From: an uncultured Christensenella sp.
Lineage (GTDB): Bacteria > Bacillota > Clostridia > Christensenellales > Borkfalkiaceae
Direction: 5' to 3'
Assembly: GCA_910579585.1 (NCBI GenBank)
Contig: CAJTVA010000002.1
Location: 1-64,000, forward strand
DNA length: 64,000 nt
Shown: one piece after another, positions 41,652 to 49,834 of the stretch
How positions within the stretch are numbered: the first letter of the stretch is position 1
Layout of the letters: every line of letters starts with the position of its first letter
Made by a program: the position numbers and the translations under genes
The notes under the pieces: generated by a model
The model's database searches: none
The model's input: only the letters and a program-made list of their open reading frames with translations
What the model was told of the DNA's origin: nothing

Positions 41652-42722
41652 CTAATAAAGGTGAATTACGTACATATTCAGGAAAATAAATACATAGTAC
41701 ACCACCAGGCAGACAAGCATAATTATTCCCGCGATTCTTCCAATGCTCTTAGTCTTACCCCAGCAGGACGAGAAGATAAGCACCGCCGCAAACAAAGACA
41801 CAAGCCCGCTTACAAGCCCCTCGGTTGAAAACGGCAAGCCGTCGCTGCCCTTGCACAGCGCACCCACGCCGCCGATAAGAAGAATATTAGCAATGTTACT
41901 GCCGATAATGTTGCCCGTAGCGATTCCGACGTCGCCCTTTCTTGCGGCGGAAACCGAAGTTACCAGCTCGGGAAGCGAAGTTCCGAACGCAACCACCGTC
42001 AGCGCGACTATTTCGGGAGGAATACCTATTGCGTCGGTTGCGATAAACGTTGCGGAGTTAACTACAAGCTCCGCCCCGCCGACGATCATTCCTAGCCCGA
42101 CGACGGTGATAATAATTAAAAACCAAACCTTTTCTTTAAGTTCCTCGTATTTAGCCTTGACCCTCTCCCACCAATTCGCGGGCGCGGCGACTGCGGCGGT
42201 TTCATCGCCGAAAGAGGTTGCTACGGCAGTCGCTTCTTCCAGAAGTACTTTCGACTGCTTTTTCGCAAGCACCACGTTGTAAACCATAAAAGCCGCATAT
42301 AAAAGAACGAGGATAAGCCCTTCCCACCAGGCAAAACTGTTGCCGAGCGCACCCATAAGCACGAAAAGCCCGCTTATGAGAATTAAAAACGGTAAATCGA
42401 TTATCCTCGTGGTCTTTTCGACGGGAAGCTTGCATATAACCGCAGAAATACCGAGAATAAGGAAGATATTTATTACGTTACTGCCGAGAATATTCCCGAC
42501 GATAAGCTCGCCCGTGCCGCCCGCCGCGTCGACTATGGTTACGGCAAGCTCGGGCGCGGAAGTGCCCAGCGCCACGACCGTTGCGCCGATTATGAAAGTC
42601 GAAACTTTCAACTTTTTGGCGATACCCGCCGCGCCGTCAACGAAGAAGTCCGCGCCCTTGACAAGCAAAACGAAGCCTATTAAAAGTAGAAAAACTTCAA
42701 GAATAATCTTCCAAGCGTCCAT
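41652..42722 (-). CDS. Cation/Ca2+ exchanger family (CaCA, YrbG-like), probable Mn2+/Ca2+ exporter
   Basis: A 356-residue protein with about ten TM helices in two inverted halves, each with an alpha repeat: VVALGTSAPELAVT and VVAFGTSLPELVTS, where the acidic residues bind the cation. The family exchanges Na+ or H+ for Ca2+. The preceding yybP-ykoY (Mn2+) riboswitch argues that Mn2+ is a physiological substrate; that is inference. GAGG precedes ATG. Confidence 0.9.
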   Translation of the reverse strand: MDAWKIILEVFLLLIGFVLLVKGADFFVDGAAGIAKKLKVSTFIIGATVVALGTSAPELAVTIVDAAGGTGELIVGNILGSNVINIFLILGISAVICKLPVEKTTRIIDLPFLILISGLFVLMGALGNSFAWWEGLILVLLYAAFMVYNVVLAKKQSKVLLEEATAVATSFGDETAAVAAPANWWERVKAKYEELKEKVWFLIIITVVGLGMIVGGAELVVNSATFIATDAIGIPPEIVALTVVAFGTSLPELVTSVSAARKGDVGIATGNIIGSNIANILLIGGVGALCKGSDGLPFSTEGLVSGLVSLFAAVLIFSSCWGKTKSIGRIAGIIMLVCLVVYYVFIFLNMYVIHLY

Positions 42723-42756
42723 TTGATACCTCTATAATATATTTAGCAGGTCGGAG

Positions 42757-42890
42757 AAAAAATATAAGACCCCCGACTTAAATTACTTTAAGTCGAAAGT
42801 CTTGTTCCTTAAAAGTTAAGGGGCGACGGCACGATTTCAAAAAAATCGGGGTCTGTTGCCGTAAGCCTTGTAACTACTCCCTTTCAACGG
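42757..42890 (-). ncRNA. yybP-ykoY manganese riboswitch with terminator
   Basis: The minus-strand RNA begins GAAAGGGAGUAG (42885-42874) and returns with AACAAGACUUUC (42806-42795), the two conserved arms of the yybP-ykoY aptamer, with a CCCCGA/GCCGUC internal region. A downstream stem (arms within 42766-42782 and 42787-42803) followed by U residues overlaps the aptamer's 3' strand, so Mn2+ binding should prevent termination and turn on the exporter. The 184-base gap is fully explained. Confidence 0.88.
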
Positions 42891-42895
42891 ATTTT

Positions 42896-42924
42896 AATTT
42901 ATCAGATTAACTTTTGCGTGTCAA
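42896..42924 (-). promoter_or_regulatory. Promoter of the Mn2+ riboswitch/exporter
   Basis: Minus-strand TTGACA (42924-42919), 17-base spacer, TAAATT (42901-42896), lying inside the 3' end of nnr. Confidence 0.75.
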
Positions 42925-44376
42925 GCGTTTTGGGCTTGATTTTTGTATTAAGCGCTTTACCGCGCCGTGCATATTTTTTATTATATCGTATGCGGTAGCG
43001 CAATAATCGGTTCTCTCCTTTGACGAAATTTCTGCGGAAACACCCAAAACGTACGTCGCGCACGCCGCCGCGTCTAACGGAGCAAGCCCCCGCGCAAGCG
43101 TACCGCAAAGAAGCCCCGAAAGAATATCCCCGCTACCGCCTTTTGAAAGCGCGGTGCTACCCCGCACGTTGAAAACCGTCCTTTCTCCGTCTGTGATAAC
43201 CGTCGTTGCAGATTTCAAAACGACCGTAACCCCGAACTCTTTTGCAAACGCTTGCGCCGCTCCGACGGGGTCGGAGGTAATCTCTTCGACGGTTTTTCGG
43301 GTAAGGCGCGAAAACTCCTTTATATGCGGAGTTACGACTACGTCGCACTTTTTGTCTTTAAGAATGTCCTTGCCGAATTTCGAAAGTGCATTCAGCCCGT
43401 CCGCGTCGATTATAAGCGCGCCGGAGTACTCGCAAAGTAGCGCTTTTATCTCTTTGTAAAGCTCGGGCGAAACTCTGCAACCCATTCCTACCGCGATTGC
43501 GTTTGCGGTCAAATCGGCTTCGTCCGCAAAAATCGCCTGCGGGAACTTCGCGGCAAGGGCAAACTTCACCTTTTCCGCCGTAGTCAGTTTAACTATTCCG
43601 CACCCCGATTTCAGCGCCGACTGTAAACCGAGTGCGGCGGCGCCCAGATACTTTTCGGAGCCCGCAATAAGGTTTGCCGTGCCGTAAGTGCCCTTGTGCG
43701 TGTTGCGCCTGCGCTCGGGAAAAAATACGGACAGGTCGTTATCGCCGTAAACCTCCGCAAAAAACCCGTCGGGCGGAAGTACTACGCCGATATCCCTTTT
43801 TACAAGCTCGCCGCAGACGTCGGGTCCGTCATTCAAAAAGTGCCCCGCCTTGTATTCGCCGATAGCTACGGTCTTGTCGGCTTTAACGCACGCGCCCATA
43901 ACTTTTCCGTTGTCGCCCGAAAGTCCGCTGGGAATATCTGCCGAGATAACGTACGCCCCGAACGAGTTGATTTCGCCGATAAGCGCCTTAATTTCGCCCG
44001 TGACGCCACGTGAAAGCCCCGTACCGAATACACAGTCGACTACGATTGCCCCCCACATATGCTTTAAATAACGCCCTTTATAGGCTTGAAATTCACGCTC
44101 GCAGTCGGCGGAAAAGTTGCCGTTTAAAGCGTAAACCGCGACCGAAAAACCGCGCTTTCTAAGCTCTTCCGCGCATACGTAGCCGTCGCCGCCGTTATTG
44201 CCTGTGCCGCAAACCACCAAAACTTCGTCTGTTTCAAGCTCTTTCGCCGTCTTTTCCGTTTCGTCGGCTATCGCAGCGCCTGCACGGCGCATCAAAACCT
44301 CCGACGGGGTGCCGACGGTATTAATCGTATAAGCGTCGGCAAGGCGCATCTGTGCGTTTGTCAAAACCTTTTCCAT
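42907..44376 (-). CDS. nnr: Bifunctional NAD(P)HX epimerase/dehydratase
   Basis: A 489-residue repair enzyme for hydrated NAD(P)H. N-terminal YjeF_N epimerase domain (CGTGNNGGDGYVCA near 56-69) and C-terminal ribokinase-like dehydratase domain (GMGCRVSPE, DADGLNAL, TPHIKEFSRL, GSGDILSG). The stop of birA's coding frame and this ATG adjoin, so they are one operon. Confidence 0.93.
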   Translation of the reverse strand: MEKVLTNAQMRLADAYTINTVGTPSEVLMRRAGAAIADETEKTAKELETDEVLVVCGTGNNGGDGYVCAEELRKRGFSVAVYALNGNFSADCEREFQAYKGRYLKHMWGAIVVDCVFGTGLSRGVTGEIKALIGEINSFGAYVISADIPSGLSGDNGKVMGACVKADKTVAIGEYKAGHFLNDGPDVCGELVKRDIGVVLPPDGFFAEVYGDNDLSVFFPERRRNTHKGTYGTANLIAGSEKYLGAAALGLQSALKSGCGIVKLTTAEKVKFALAAKFPQAIFADEADLTANAIAVGMGCRVSPELYKEIKALLCEYSGALIIDADGLNALSKFGKDILKDKKCDVVVTPHIKEFSRLTRKTVEEITSDPVGAAQAFAKEFGVTVVLKSATTVITDGERTVFNVRGSTALSKGGSGDILSGLLCGTLARGLAPLDAAACATYVLGVSAEISSKERTDYCATAYDIIKNMHGAVKRLIQKSSPKRLTRKS

Positions 44377-45056
44377 TACAGCCTTAAAGACACCTCCGCC
44401 GCGCTTATTTCAAGCATATTCCCGCACCAATCGACTAAAAGTCTGCCGTTCTCGGTTACATCCACGGCCTTGACTTCCCGCTCTTCGTCGGCGGTTTTTA
44501 ACGTCACCGTCTGTCCGAACCAATCGATATAGCTTTTATACTCGTCTATTTTGTACTCTTTTTGCACGTTTTTTATAAAAAGCCGCTTGACTTTATCAAA
44601 GTTTAAGCTTTTACCGGCAATTTCTTTCATAGATACCGCAATATCCTTGATTTCTTGCGCGATTTCGTTGTTTACGTTTATACCGATTCCCACGATTGAC
44701 CGCGTAATATAGCCGTTTGAAAAGGTATTTTCAATCAAAGTGCCGCAGATTTTCCTGCCGCCCGCAAGCACGTCGTTCGCCCAACGGATTACGGGCTTTA
44801 TACCGAATTTTTCAAGGGTTTTACAAACCGCCACACAGCCGTTCACCATTATCTTAAAAGCTTCCTCCGCGGAAAAGTTTTCATAGTGGCGCATTACGGA
44901 AACGTAAAGCCCGCCGCCGTCGGATATAAAGCTTCTGCCTTTCGTGCCCTTGCCCGCCGTCTGCCGCTTTGCAAACACGCATAAATCTTCGCCGATATCC
45001 GCCGCCTTGCAGTATTCGTTGGTCGAGCCGACCTCTTCAAGTTCAATAATCTTCAT
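44376..45056 (-). CDS. birA: Biotin-[acetyl-CoA-carboxylase] ligase, no DNA-binding domain
   Basis: A 226-residue group I BirA. GSTNEYCK, AKRQTAGKGTKGRSF (biotin/AMP loop), RWANDVLAGGRKICGTLIE and VGIGINVNN are present. There is no N-terminal helix-turn-helix, so it is an enzyme only. ATG 45056 lies inside the recX end (14-base overlap); a longer reading from 45098 would begin within recX without support. Confidence 0.92.
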   Translation of the reverse strand: MKIIELEEVGSTNEYCKAADIGEDLCVFAKRQTAGKGTKGRSFISDGGGLYVSVMRHYENFSAEEAFKIMVNGCVAVCKTLEKFGIKPVIRWANDVLAGGRKICGTLIENTFSNGYITRSIVGIGINVNNEIAQEIKDIAVSMKEIAGKSLNFDKVKRLFIKNVQKEYKIDEYKSYIDWFGQTVTLKTADEEREVKAVDVTENGRLLVDWCGNMLEISAAEVSLRL

Positions 45057-45660
45057 CGTAGCCACCCAATTTATCAAGCGCGGACCTTGCCGTTTCATAG
45101 CGGTATCCTTTCGATAACAAATATTTAAAACCTTTGTAAACGTTTGCTTTGGAGTATTCCTTGCCGCGAAGATATTTTTCCAGAATTTTCTTCGCCTCGT
45201 TAGCGTCCTCTTCCACTCCGTCCAAAACCTGTTCCACCGCTATTTTATCAGCTCCGCGCTTTAAAAGGTCAGCTTCCAAAGCGCGCTTGCTCTTGCCCTT
45301 AACGCCTTGCACGTAGGCGCGGCAATAAGCTTCGTCGTCCACGAGTTTATAGTATTCCAGCCGTTCCAAAACGTAGGCGCATACCGCGTCGGTATAACCT
45401 TTCTTCCCAAGGAAATCGCAAATCTGTTTTTTTGTTTTCATGCTCGCAGAAAGGTGAGTCATCGCCTTGTCCAGCGCCTGCGATTTTTCTGTTTCAAGCT
45501 GAATTTCGTCAAGCTTTGACTTCTCTATCTGCATACCCGCTTTAAGGCGGTATTTTATCGCGACCTCGAGTTTTATTCCGCAGTAAAACCTGCCGTCCAC
45601 AAACACGCTGCATCGCGTTTTATCTTTTACCTGAGGTTCGATTGAAGTAATTTCCGACAT
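45043..45660 (-). CDS. recX: Regulatory protein RecX
   Basis: A 205-residue helical protein that modulates RecA. Repeated three-helix units (DKAMTHLSASMKTKKQICDFL, then YYKLVDDEAYCRAYVQ and KSKRALEADLLKRG) fit RecX. The -10 box ends six bases before ATG, with no Shine-Dalgarno: leaderless. Confidence 0.9.
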   Translation of the reverse strand: MSEITSIEPQVKDKTRCSVFVDGRFYCGIKLEVAIKYRLKAGMQIEKSKLDEIQLETEKSQALDKAMTHLSASMKTKKQICDFLGKKGYTDAVCAYVLERLEYYKLVDDEAYCRAYVQGVKGKSKRALEADLLKRGADKIAVEQVLDGVEEDANEAKKILEKYLRGKEYSKANVYKGFKYLLSKGYRYETARSALDKLGGYDEDY

Positions 45661-45666
45661 AGCTCT

Positions 45667-45695
45667 ATTTTATCACCAAAGGCGGTTTTTGTCAA
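45667..45695 (-). promoter_or_regulatory. recX promoter, leaderless
   Basis: Minus-strand TTGACA (45695-45690), 17-base spacer, TAAAAT (45672-45667), ATG six bases later. Confidence 0.85.
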
Positions 45696-45704
45696 TTGCC
45701 GCAG

Positions 45705-45733
45705 TTGACACGCCGCGCGGTCGATAGTATAAT
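45705..45733 (+). promoter_or_regulatory. Perfect consensus promoter of the PP-loop/EFR1 operon, leaderless
   Basis: TTGACA (45705-45710), 17-base spacer, TATAAT (45728-45733); ATG at 45740. It stands back to back with the recX promoter, nine bases between the two -35 boxes. Confidence 0.9.
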
Positions 45734-45739
45734 TTTTGT

Positions 45740-47125
45740 ATGTACTATCTGCAAAACCGTTGGAAGCTGGACGGAAAAAAACTTGTTTACTTCGGTATAC
45801 GCTACGGCGAAAACCTGAATAAAAACACTGTGAAAATTACGGCGAAACAGGCGAAAATAATAGCAAATTTGCCCCAAAACCTGCCGAAAAACTGTGAAAA
45901 ATTGGTGAAAACCGCCATAAATTGCGGCGCTATAGCCGAACGCGAGCCGTTAAAACCGCCCCGCACCCTCGCCGAAGCGCGGTTTTGTACGCAGTGCTGT
46001 GCCAATGATTTTATAATTCCGGGTCTTGAATTCGGCGAAAACGGGCTTTGCGCAATCTGTTTTAGTGTAAATTCGACCAAAAATCTCAAAAGCGTGGTAC
46101 CAATCGTGAAAGATATTCCTCATTCCAAGAAATCACGCTTCGACGTCGCCCTGTTTTATACCGGCGGCAAGGACTCGACTTTTCTCCTGTATTACCTTTC
46201 GAAAGCGCTCTCTCTACGCGTTTTAGCATTGACCTGGGTGATACCGTACGCGTCGGAAAGTGCGTTAAAAAGCATAGAAAATGCAAAAAAAACGCTTAAA
46301 AACGTTGAATTTTTGTCACGAAGCGTCAAATGCGACGATTTAAAGAAGATTTATAGAAAACTTTACGAGCTGAATGAAAATACCTGCGCGTGCCCGTCGC
46401 TTGCGTACGTGCTGTTTTATCCTACCCTTGTCGCCGAAAAGGTGCCTTACTTTCTAGCGGGAAACGAGCCGGCGCAGATGTCGGGGCTGTTTTATAACGG
46501 TATGGCGCCGAAAATCGCGTATAATTTCGCCGAAAATAAGTTTTTGAACTTTGCAGTGAACTTAGGGCGCGTTTTAACGCTTCACCCGCCCTTAAAGCGC
46601 GGACAATTCCACACGCTTGCGACGATGAAACAGCTTTCCTACGGCACGAAAAAGATTGTTAAAGCGTTCGGATATAAAAACGAACTGGTCGAAAACGTGA
46701 CGACGGCAATTCACGAGGTTCCGAAAATTTTGAAACCGCTGAAAAGCAGTATTAGAAAGTCGTCTTTTACGGGTAATATTCCCGCTTTCGTTCAGATTGA
46801 CTTCGACGAGATAAGCGGCGGTAAATATGAATGGGAAAAAATCAAAGATTTGATTATCGAAGAGTGCGGTTGGGTTCCGCCCGATGACGCGGGCAAGGGA
46901 CTGCACACAAGCTGTAAAATCGAAAAGTGCAAAGAATTTACCCAGTTTTTAAGATTTTATAATATGAAAAGCACGCTGATACCGTTCAGCGCGATTGAAA
47001 TTTCGCTTGCAAGCCGCGACAAAAACATTACGAGGGATAAAGCGGTTTACGAGATTGAAAATACGCTCGGGTTTTCCCTCGAAGAAGTGCCCGAGTGCGA
47101 AATTATGAGGGAATTTTTAAAATGA
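45740..47125 (+). CDS. PP-loop ATPase with N-terminal Cys cluster (N-acetyl sugar amidotransferase/thiolase-like)
   Basis: A 461-residue protein. Residues 83-107 hold a zinc- or cluster-type site, CTQCC..CAIC, spaced by FGENGLC as in WbpG-like amidotransferases. The PP-loop FYTGGKDSTFLLYYL (TGGKDS 141-146) shows adenylation of a carbonyl or similar oxygen. Later Cys include ENTCACPS and HTSCKIEKC. PP-loop enzymes with such Cys pairs include tRNA thiolases and sugar amidotransferases; the substrate is not clear. Its stop overlaps the EFR1 start (ATGA), so both act in one pathway. It begins without any 5' leader. Confidence 0.75.
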   Translation: MYYLQNRWKLDGKKLVYFGIRYGENLNKNTVKITAKQAKIIANLPQNLPKNCEKLVKTAINCGAIAEREPLKPPRTLAEARFCTQCCANDFIIPGLEFGENGLCAICFSVNSTKNLKSVVPIVKDIPHSKKSRFDVALFYTGGKDSTFLLYYLSKALSLRVLALTWVIPYASESALKSIENAKKTLKNVEFLSRSVKCDDLKKIYRKLYELNENTCACPSLAYVLFYPTLVAEKVPYFLAGNEPAQMSGLFYNGMAPKIAYNFAENKFLNFAVNLGRVLTLHPPLKRGQFHTLATMKQLSYGTKKIVKAFGYKNELVENVTTAIHEVPKILKPLKSSIRKSSFTGNIPAFVQIDFDEISGGKYEWEKIKDLIIEECGWVPPDDAGKGLHTSCKIEKCKEFTQFLRFYNMKSTLIPFSAIEISLASRDKNITRDKAVYEIENTLGFSLEEVPECEIMREFLK

Positions 47126-47790
47126 ACGCTGTAATTTACTTTTCCTGTTCGGGACAGAGTAAAGCCGTCGCCGAAAATTTGGCGGAAAGGCTTGATTTTA
47201 CGCTGTCGGATACTTACGGAGCGCAGGGGAATTTCGAAACGGCAGTCGTCGTCTTTCCCGTACACTGCCAGAGCTATCCAAAAATTTTAAAGCCGTTTTT
47301 TAAGTCGCTGAACGCAGAACGCGTTGCGCTAATTGCGACGTACGGGCGGGCGAACTGCGGAAACGCAGTCTACGAGGCGGCGAAGCTTATTAAAGGCGAA
47401 ATTATAGCCGCGGGTTATCTGCCCGAAAAGCACTCTTATTGTGACGGCGGCAAAACGGTTTTTGCGCCCGACGAACTTATAACGAAAATTTCAAACCCGA
47501 CACCCGTTATAATTCCAAAGCGCGGAAAATCTCCGTTCGCGGGGCTATTCCCCGAAGCGAGAAGCCGTGCGATAATCAAGATAAAAAGAAGCGAAAAGTG
47601 CGTTAATTGCGGCATATGTGGGGGTCTATGCCCGAAAGGCGCCATTGAAAACGGCGTAATTTCTTCACAATGTATTAGGTGTTTGAGGTGCGTTTACGGT
47701 TGCCCCGAGGGCGCGCTTCAGGTTAAGAAAAGCCGAATTTTAAAGCGGTATTTAGATAAGCCGCGTCAGGACGAAATTATTATATATTAA
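47122..47790 (+). CDS. EFR1-family flavodoxin-ferredoxin
   Basis: A 222-residue fusion: flavodoxin-like domain (1-125, FSCSGQSKAVAENLAERL being the FMN phosphate loop), then two 4Fe-4S clusters, CVNCGICGGLC (160-170) and CIRCLRCVYGC (184-194). It is likely a cytoplasmic electron carrier. Translational coupling to the PP-loop enzyme suggests that enzyme needs low-potential electrons, or that its product is reduced. Confidence 0.88.
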   Translation: MNAVIYFSCSGQSKAVAENLAERLDFTLSDTYGAQGNFETAVVVFPVHCQSYPKILKPFFKSLNAERVALIATYGRANCGNAVYEAAKLIKGEIIAAGYLPEKHSYCDGGKTVFAPDELITKISNPTPVIIPKRGKSPFAGLFPEARSRAIIKIKRSEKCVNCGICGGLCPKGAIENGVISSQCIRCLRCVYGCPEGALQVKKSRILKRYLDKPRQDEIIIY

Positions 47791-47816
47791 AACCCCGAAG
47801 GTCGCTTCGGGGTTTT
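47789..47816. terminator. Bidirectional terminator sharing both stop codons
   Basis: AAAACCCCGAAG (47789-47800), loop GTCG, CTTCGGGGTTTT (47805-47816). The A tract contains the end of the EFR1 TAA and the T tract contains part of the convergent IMPACT-gene TAA, so coding and termination signals overlap. Confidence 0.9.
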
Positions 47817-48447
47817 AAGTTTCAAATGGGAAAAAATATTCTTTGAGTTTTTCGTATCTGACTTTTCCGTTTAAGCAACTTTTCAGCGCGGATAGAAATT
47901 CCCCCTCCTCCGCCCGTCTTACGGCAACGGTGAAGATGACTTCGTTGAGATATTCCGTATTAAGAAGCGCCGCACTGCTGTCCGATATAAACCGCGTTGT
48001 AGCATCTGTAAGGGGGTAATCGACCGTAATTTTTATCTCCGAGCAGGTTTCGAACACGACTTTTTTTGCCATGTCGAGGTTTTCCGCGGCACAGCCCGAA
48101 TACGCGCGAAGCAAACCGCCCGCGCCGAGCTTTATTCCGCCGAAATAGCGCGTGACCACCACGGCAACCTCCGAAAGCCGTTTTGACTTTATAACTTCCA
48201 AAATGGGCATTCCCGCCGTTCCCTGCGGCTCTCCGTCGTCCGAAAAGCGCAAAAAGTTGCCGAGCCTGTCGCAGACATATGCGTAGCAGTTGTGGGTTGC
48301 GTCGGAATATTTTTTGGAAATTTCAGCGATAAACTCTTTCGCCGCCGCCTCGTTTTCAACACGGCGGGAAGTGGTTATAAACCGCGATTTCTCAATGATT
48401 TTTTCAGTCGCGGTTTCACCCGCAACCGACGTGTATTTTTCGGTCAT
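47815..48447 (-). CDS. IMPACT/YigZ-family protein
   Basis: A 210-residue member of the UPF0029 family (B. subtilis YvyE, E. coli YigZ). The signature DATHNCYAYV..FSDDGEPQGTAGMPIL and VVVTRYFGGIKLGAGGLLRAY is complete. The role is unclear; eukaryotic IMPACT regulates Gcn2. No Shine-Dalgarno is seen; repeat copy 3 begins five bases upstream of ATG. Confidence 0.9.
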   Translation of the reverse strand: MTEKYTSVAGETATEKIIEKSRFITTSRRVENEAAAKEFIAEISKKYSDATHNCYAYVCDRLGNFLRFSDDGEPQGTAGMPILEVIKSKRLSEVAVVVTRYFGGIKLGAGGLLRAYSGCAAENLDMAKKVVFETCSEIKITVDYPLTDATTRFISDSSAALLNTEYLNEVIFTVAVRRAEEGEFLSALKSCLNGKVRYEKLKEYFFPFET

Positions 48448-48450
48448 AAT

Positions 48451-48583
48451 TGCGTTATTTGAAGCATATATGTGGGTCTGGCGTTATAAAATTAAAAAAT
48501 AAACAAAACAAGGCGCCGCTCGGCACGAGTTTAATCGAAGTAAATAAGCAATGCGGCACGAAGTGCAACCAGTATTGCGAAGC
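48451..48583 (-). repeat. Dispersed 3'-flanking repeat, copy 3
   Basis: Runs from the tyrS stop codon to the start of the IMPACT gene. Minus-strand order: TTAAGCTTCGCAATAC, GTTGCACTTCGTGCCGC, ATTTACTTCGATTAAAC, GGCGCCTTGTTTTG, then GCATATATGCTTCAAATAACGC... in shared order. The last block matches copy 1 (AAGCATATATG next to GCGTTATTT). Most diverged of the three. Confidence 0.75.
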
Positions 48584-49768
48584 TTAAATTAATTTTATTT
48601 TTACGTGGACTTTTTTGCCTTTATGAATAATGTCCCCGCTCTTTACGGGTGCATTGAAATCGGTGACTTTGCCGTCGTTTAAAGATACTCCTCCCTGTTG
48701 GATAAGTCGCCTTGCTTCGCCGTTGCTTGCGCAGATTCCCGCCGCAACGAGAACGTTGATAACCGTGGGCGCGTCGACGGACACCGATTTTTCGGGGAGT
48801 TCACCGTCGCCGCCGAACGCCGCGCGGGCTTGCGACTGCGCTTTTGCCGCCTTTTCTTCGCCGTGGACGAGTTTGGTAAGCTCGAAAGCCAAAACCTCTT
48901 TCTTTTCGTTGATACGGTTTGCGTCCCACGCTTCCATTTCACGTATCTTCTCAACGGGAATGAAAGTAAGCATTTTTATGCACTTCATAACGTCGCCGTC
49001 GTCAACGTTGCGCCAATACTGGTAAAAGTCGTAGGGGCTTGTCTTGTTTTCGTCCAGCCAGACCGCGCCTTTCGCGGTTTTGCCCATTTTCTTGCCCTCG
49101 CTGTTCAAAAGCAACGTTATGGTCATTGCGTATGCGTCTTTACCCGACTTTTTGCGTATAAGCTCCGTTCCCGCGAGCATATTGCTCCACTGGTCGTCGC
49201 CGCCGAACTGCATATTACAGCCGTACTTTTCGCTTAAATGCCAGAAATCGTAGGCTTGCATTATCATATAGTTAAATTCAAGGAATGAAAGCCCCTTTTC
49301 CATTCGCTGTTTATAGCATTCGGCGCGGAGCATTGTATTAACCGTAAAACAAGCGCCGACCTCGCGCAGAAGCTCGATATAGTTCAAATCGAGAAGCCAA
49401 TCGGCGTTATTTACGACTATTGCCTTATCTTCGCCGAACTCGATAAATCTTTCCATCTGCTTTTTGAAACAGTCGCAGTTGTGCTGAATAGTTTCGGGGG
49501 TGAGCATAGAGCGCATATCCGTTCTGCCCGTCGGGTCGCCGATATAGCCTGTGCCGCCGCCAAGCAAAACTACGGGTTTGTTGCCCGCCATTTGCAATCT
49601 TTTCATAAGACACAGCGCCATAAAGTGACCGACGTGAAGGCTGTCAGCCGTAGGGTCGAATCCGATATAGAATCTTGCGCCGCCTTTATTAATCAGTTCT
49701 TTAATCTCTTCTTCGTCCGTCATCTGCGCAATAAGTCCGCGCTCTTTCAATTCTTCGTAAATTTGCAT
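48584..49768 (-). CDS. tyrS: Tyrosyl-tRNA synthetase
   Basis: A 394-residue class I synthetase: [13 protein letters not shown] is the HIGH motif, KMGKTAKG the KMSKS-type loop, and an S4 domain lies at the C-terminus ([11 protein letters not shown]). ATG 49768 is supported by AGGAG; the longer frame to 49819 runs through the promoter. Confidence 0.97.
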   Translation of the reverse strand: MQIYEELKERGLIAQMTDEEEIKELINKGGARFYIGFDPTADSLHVGHFMALCLMKRLQMAGNKPVVLLGGGTGYIGDPTGRTDMRSMLTPETIQHNCDCFKKQMERFIEFGEDKAIVVNNADWLLDLNYIELLREVGACFTVNTMLRAECYKQRMEKGLSFLEFNYMIMQAYDFWHLSEKYGCNMQFGGDDQWSNMLAGTELIRKKSGKDAYAMTITLLLNSEGKKMGKTAKGAVWLDENKTSPYDFYQYWRNVDDGDVMKCIKMLTFIPVEKIREMEAWDANRINEKKEVLAFELTKLVHGEEKAAKAQSQARAAFGGDGELPEKSVSVDAPTVINVLVAAGICASNGEARRLIQQGGVSLNDGKVTDFNAPVKSGDIIHKGKKVHVKIKLI

Positions 49769-49790
49769 AATTTTCTCCTGACTTTTTAAA

Positions 49791-49819
49791 ATTATAGCAA
49801 AGCCGAGTGAAATTTGCAA
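49791..49819 (-). promoter_or_regulatory. tyrS promoter
   Basis: Minus-strand TTGCAA (49819-49814), 17-base spacer, TATAAT (49796-49791) with extended TG. No T-box leader is seen between it and ATG (only about 20 bases), unlike many Bacillota tyrS genes. Confidence 0.8.
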
Positions 49820-49834
49820 TTGATTAACGGTATA

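Noticed and set aside
49769..49834. T-box riboswitch before tyrS
   Set aside because: The promoter is only about 20 bases from ATG, leaving no room for a T-box leader.
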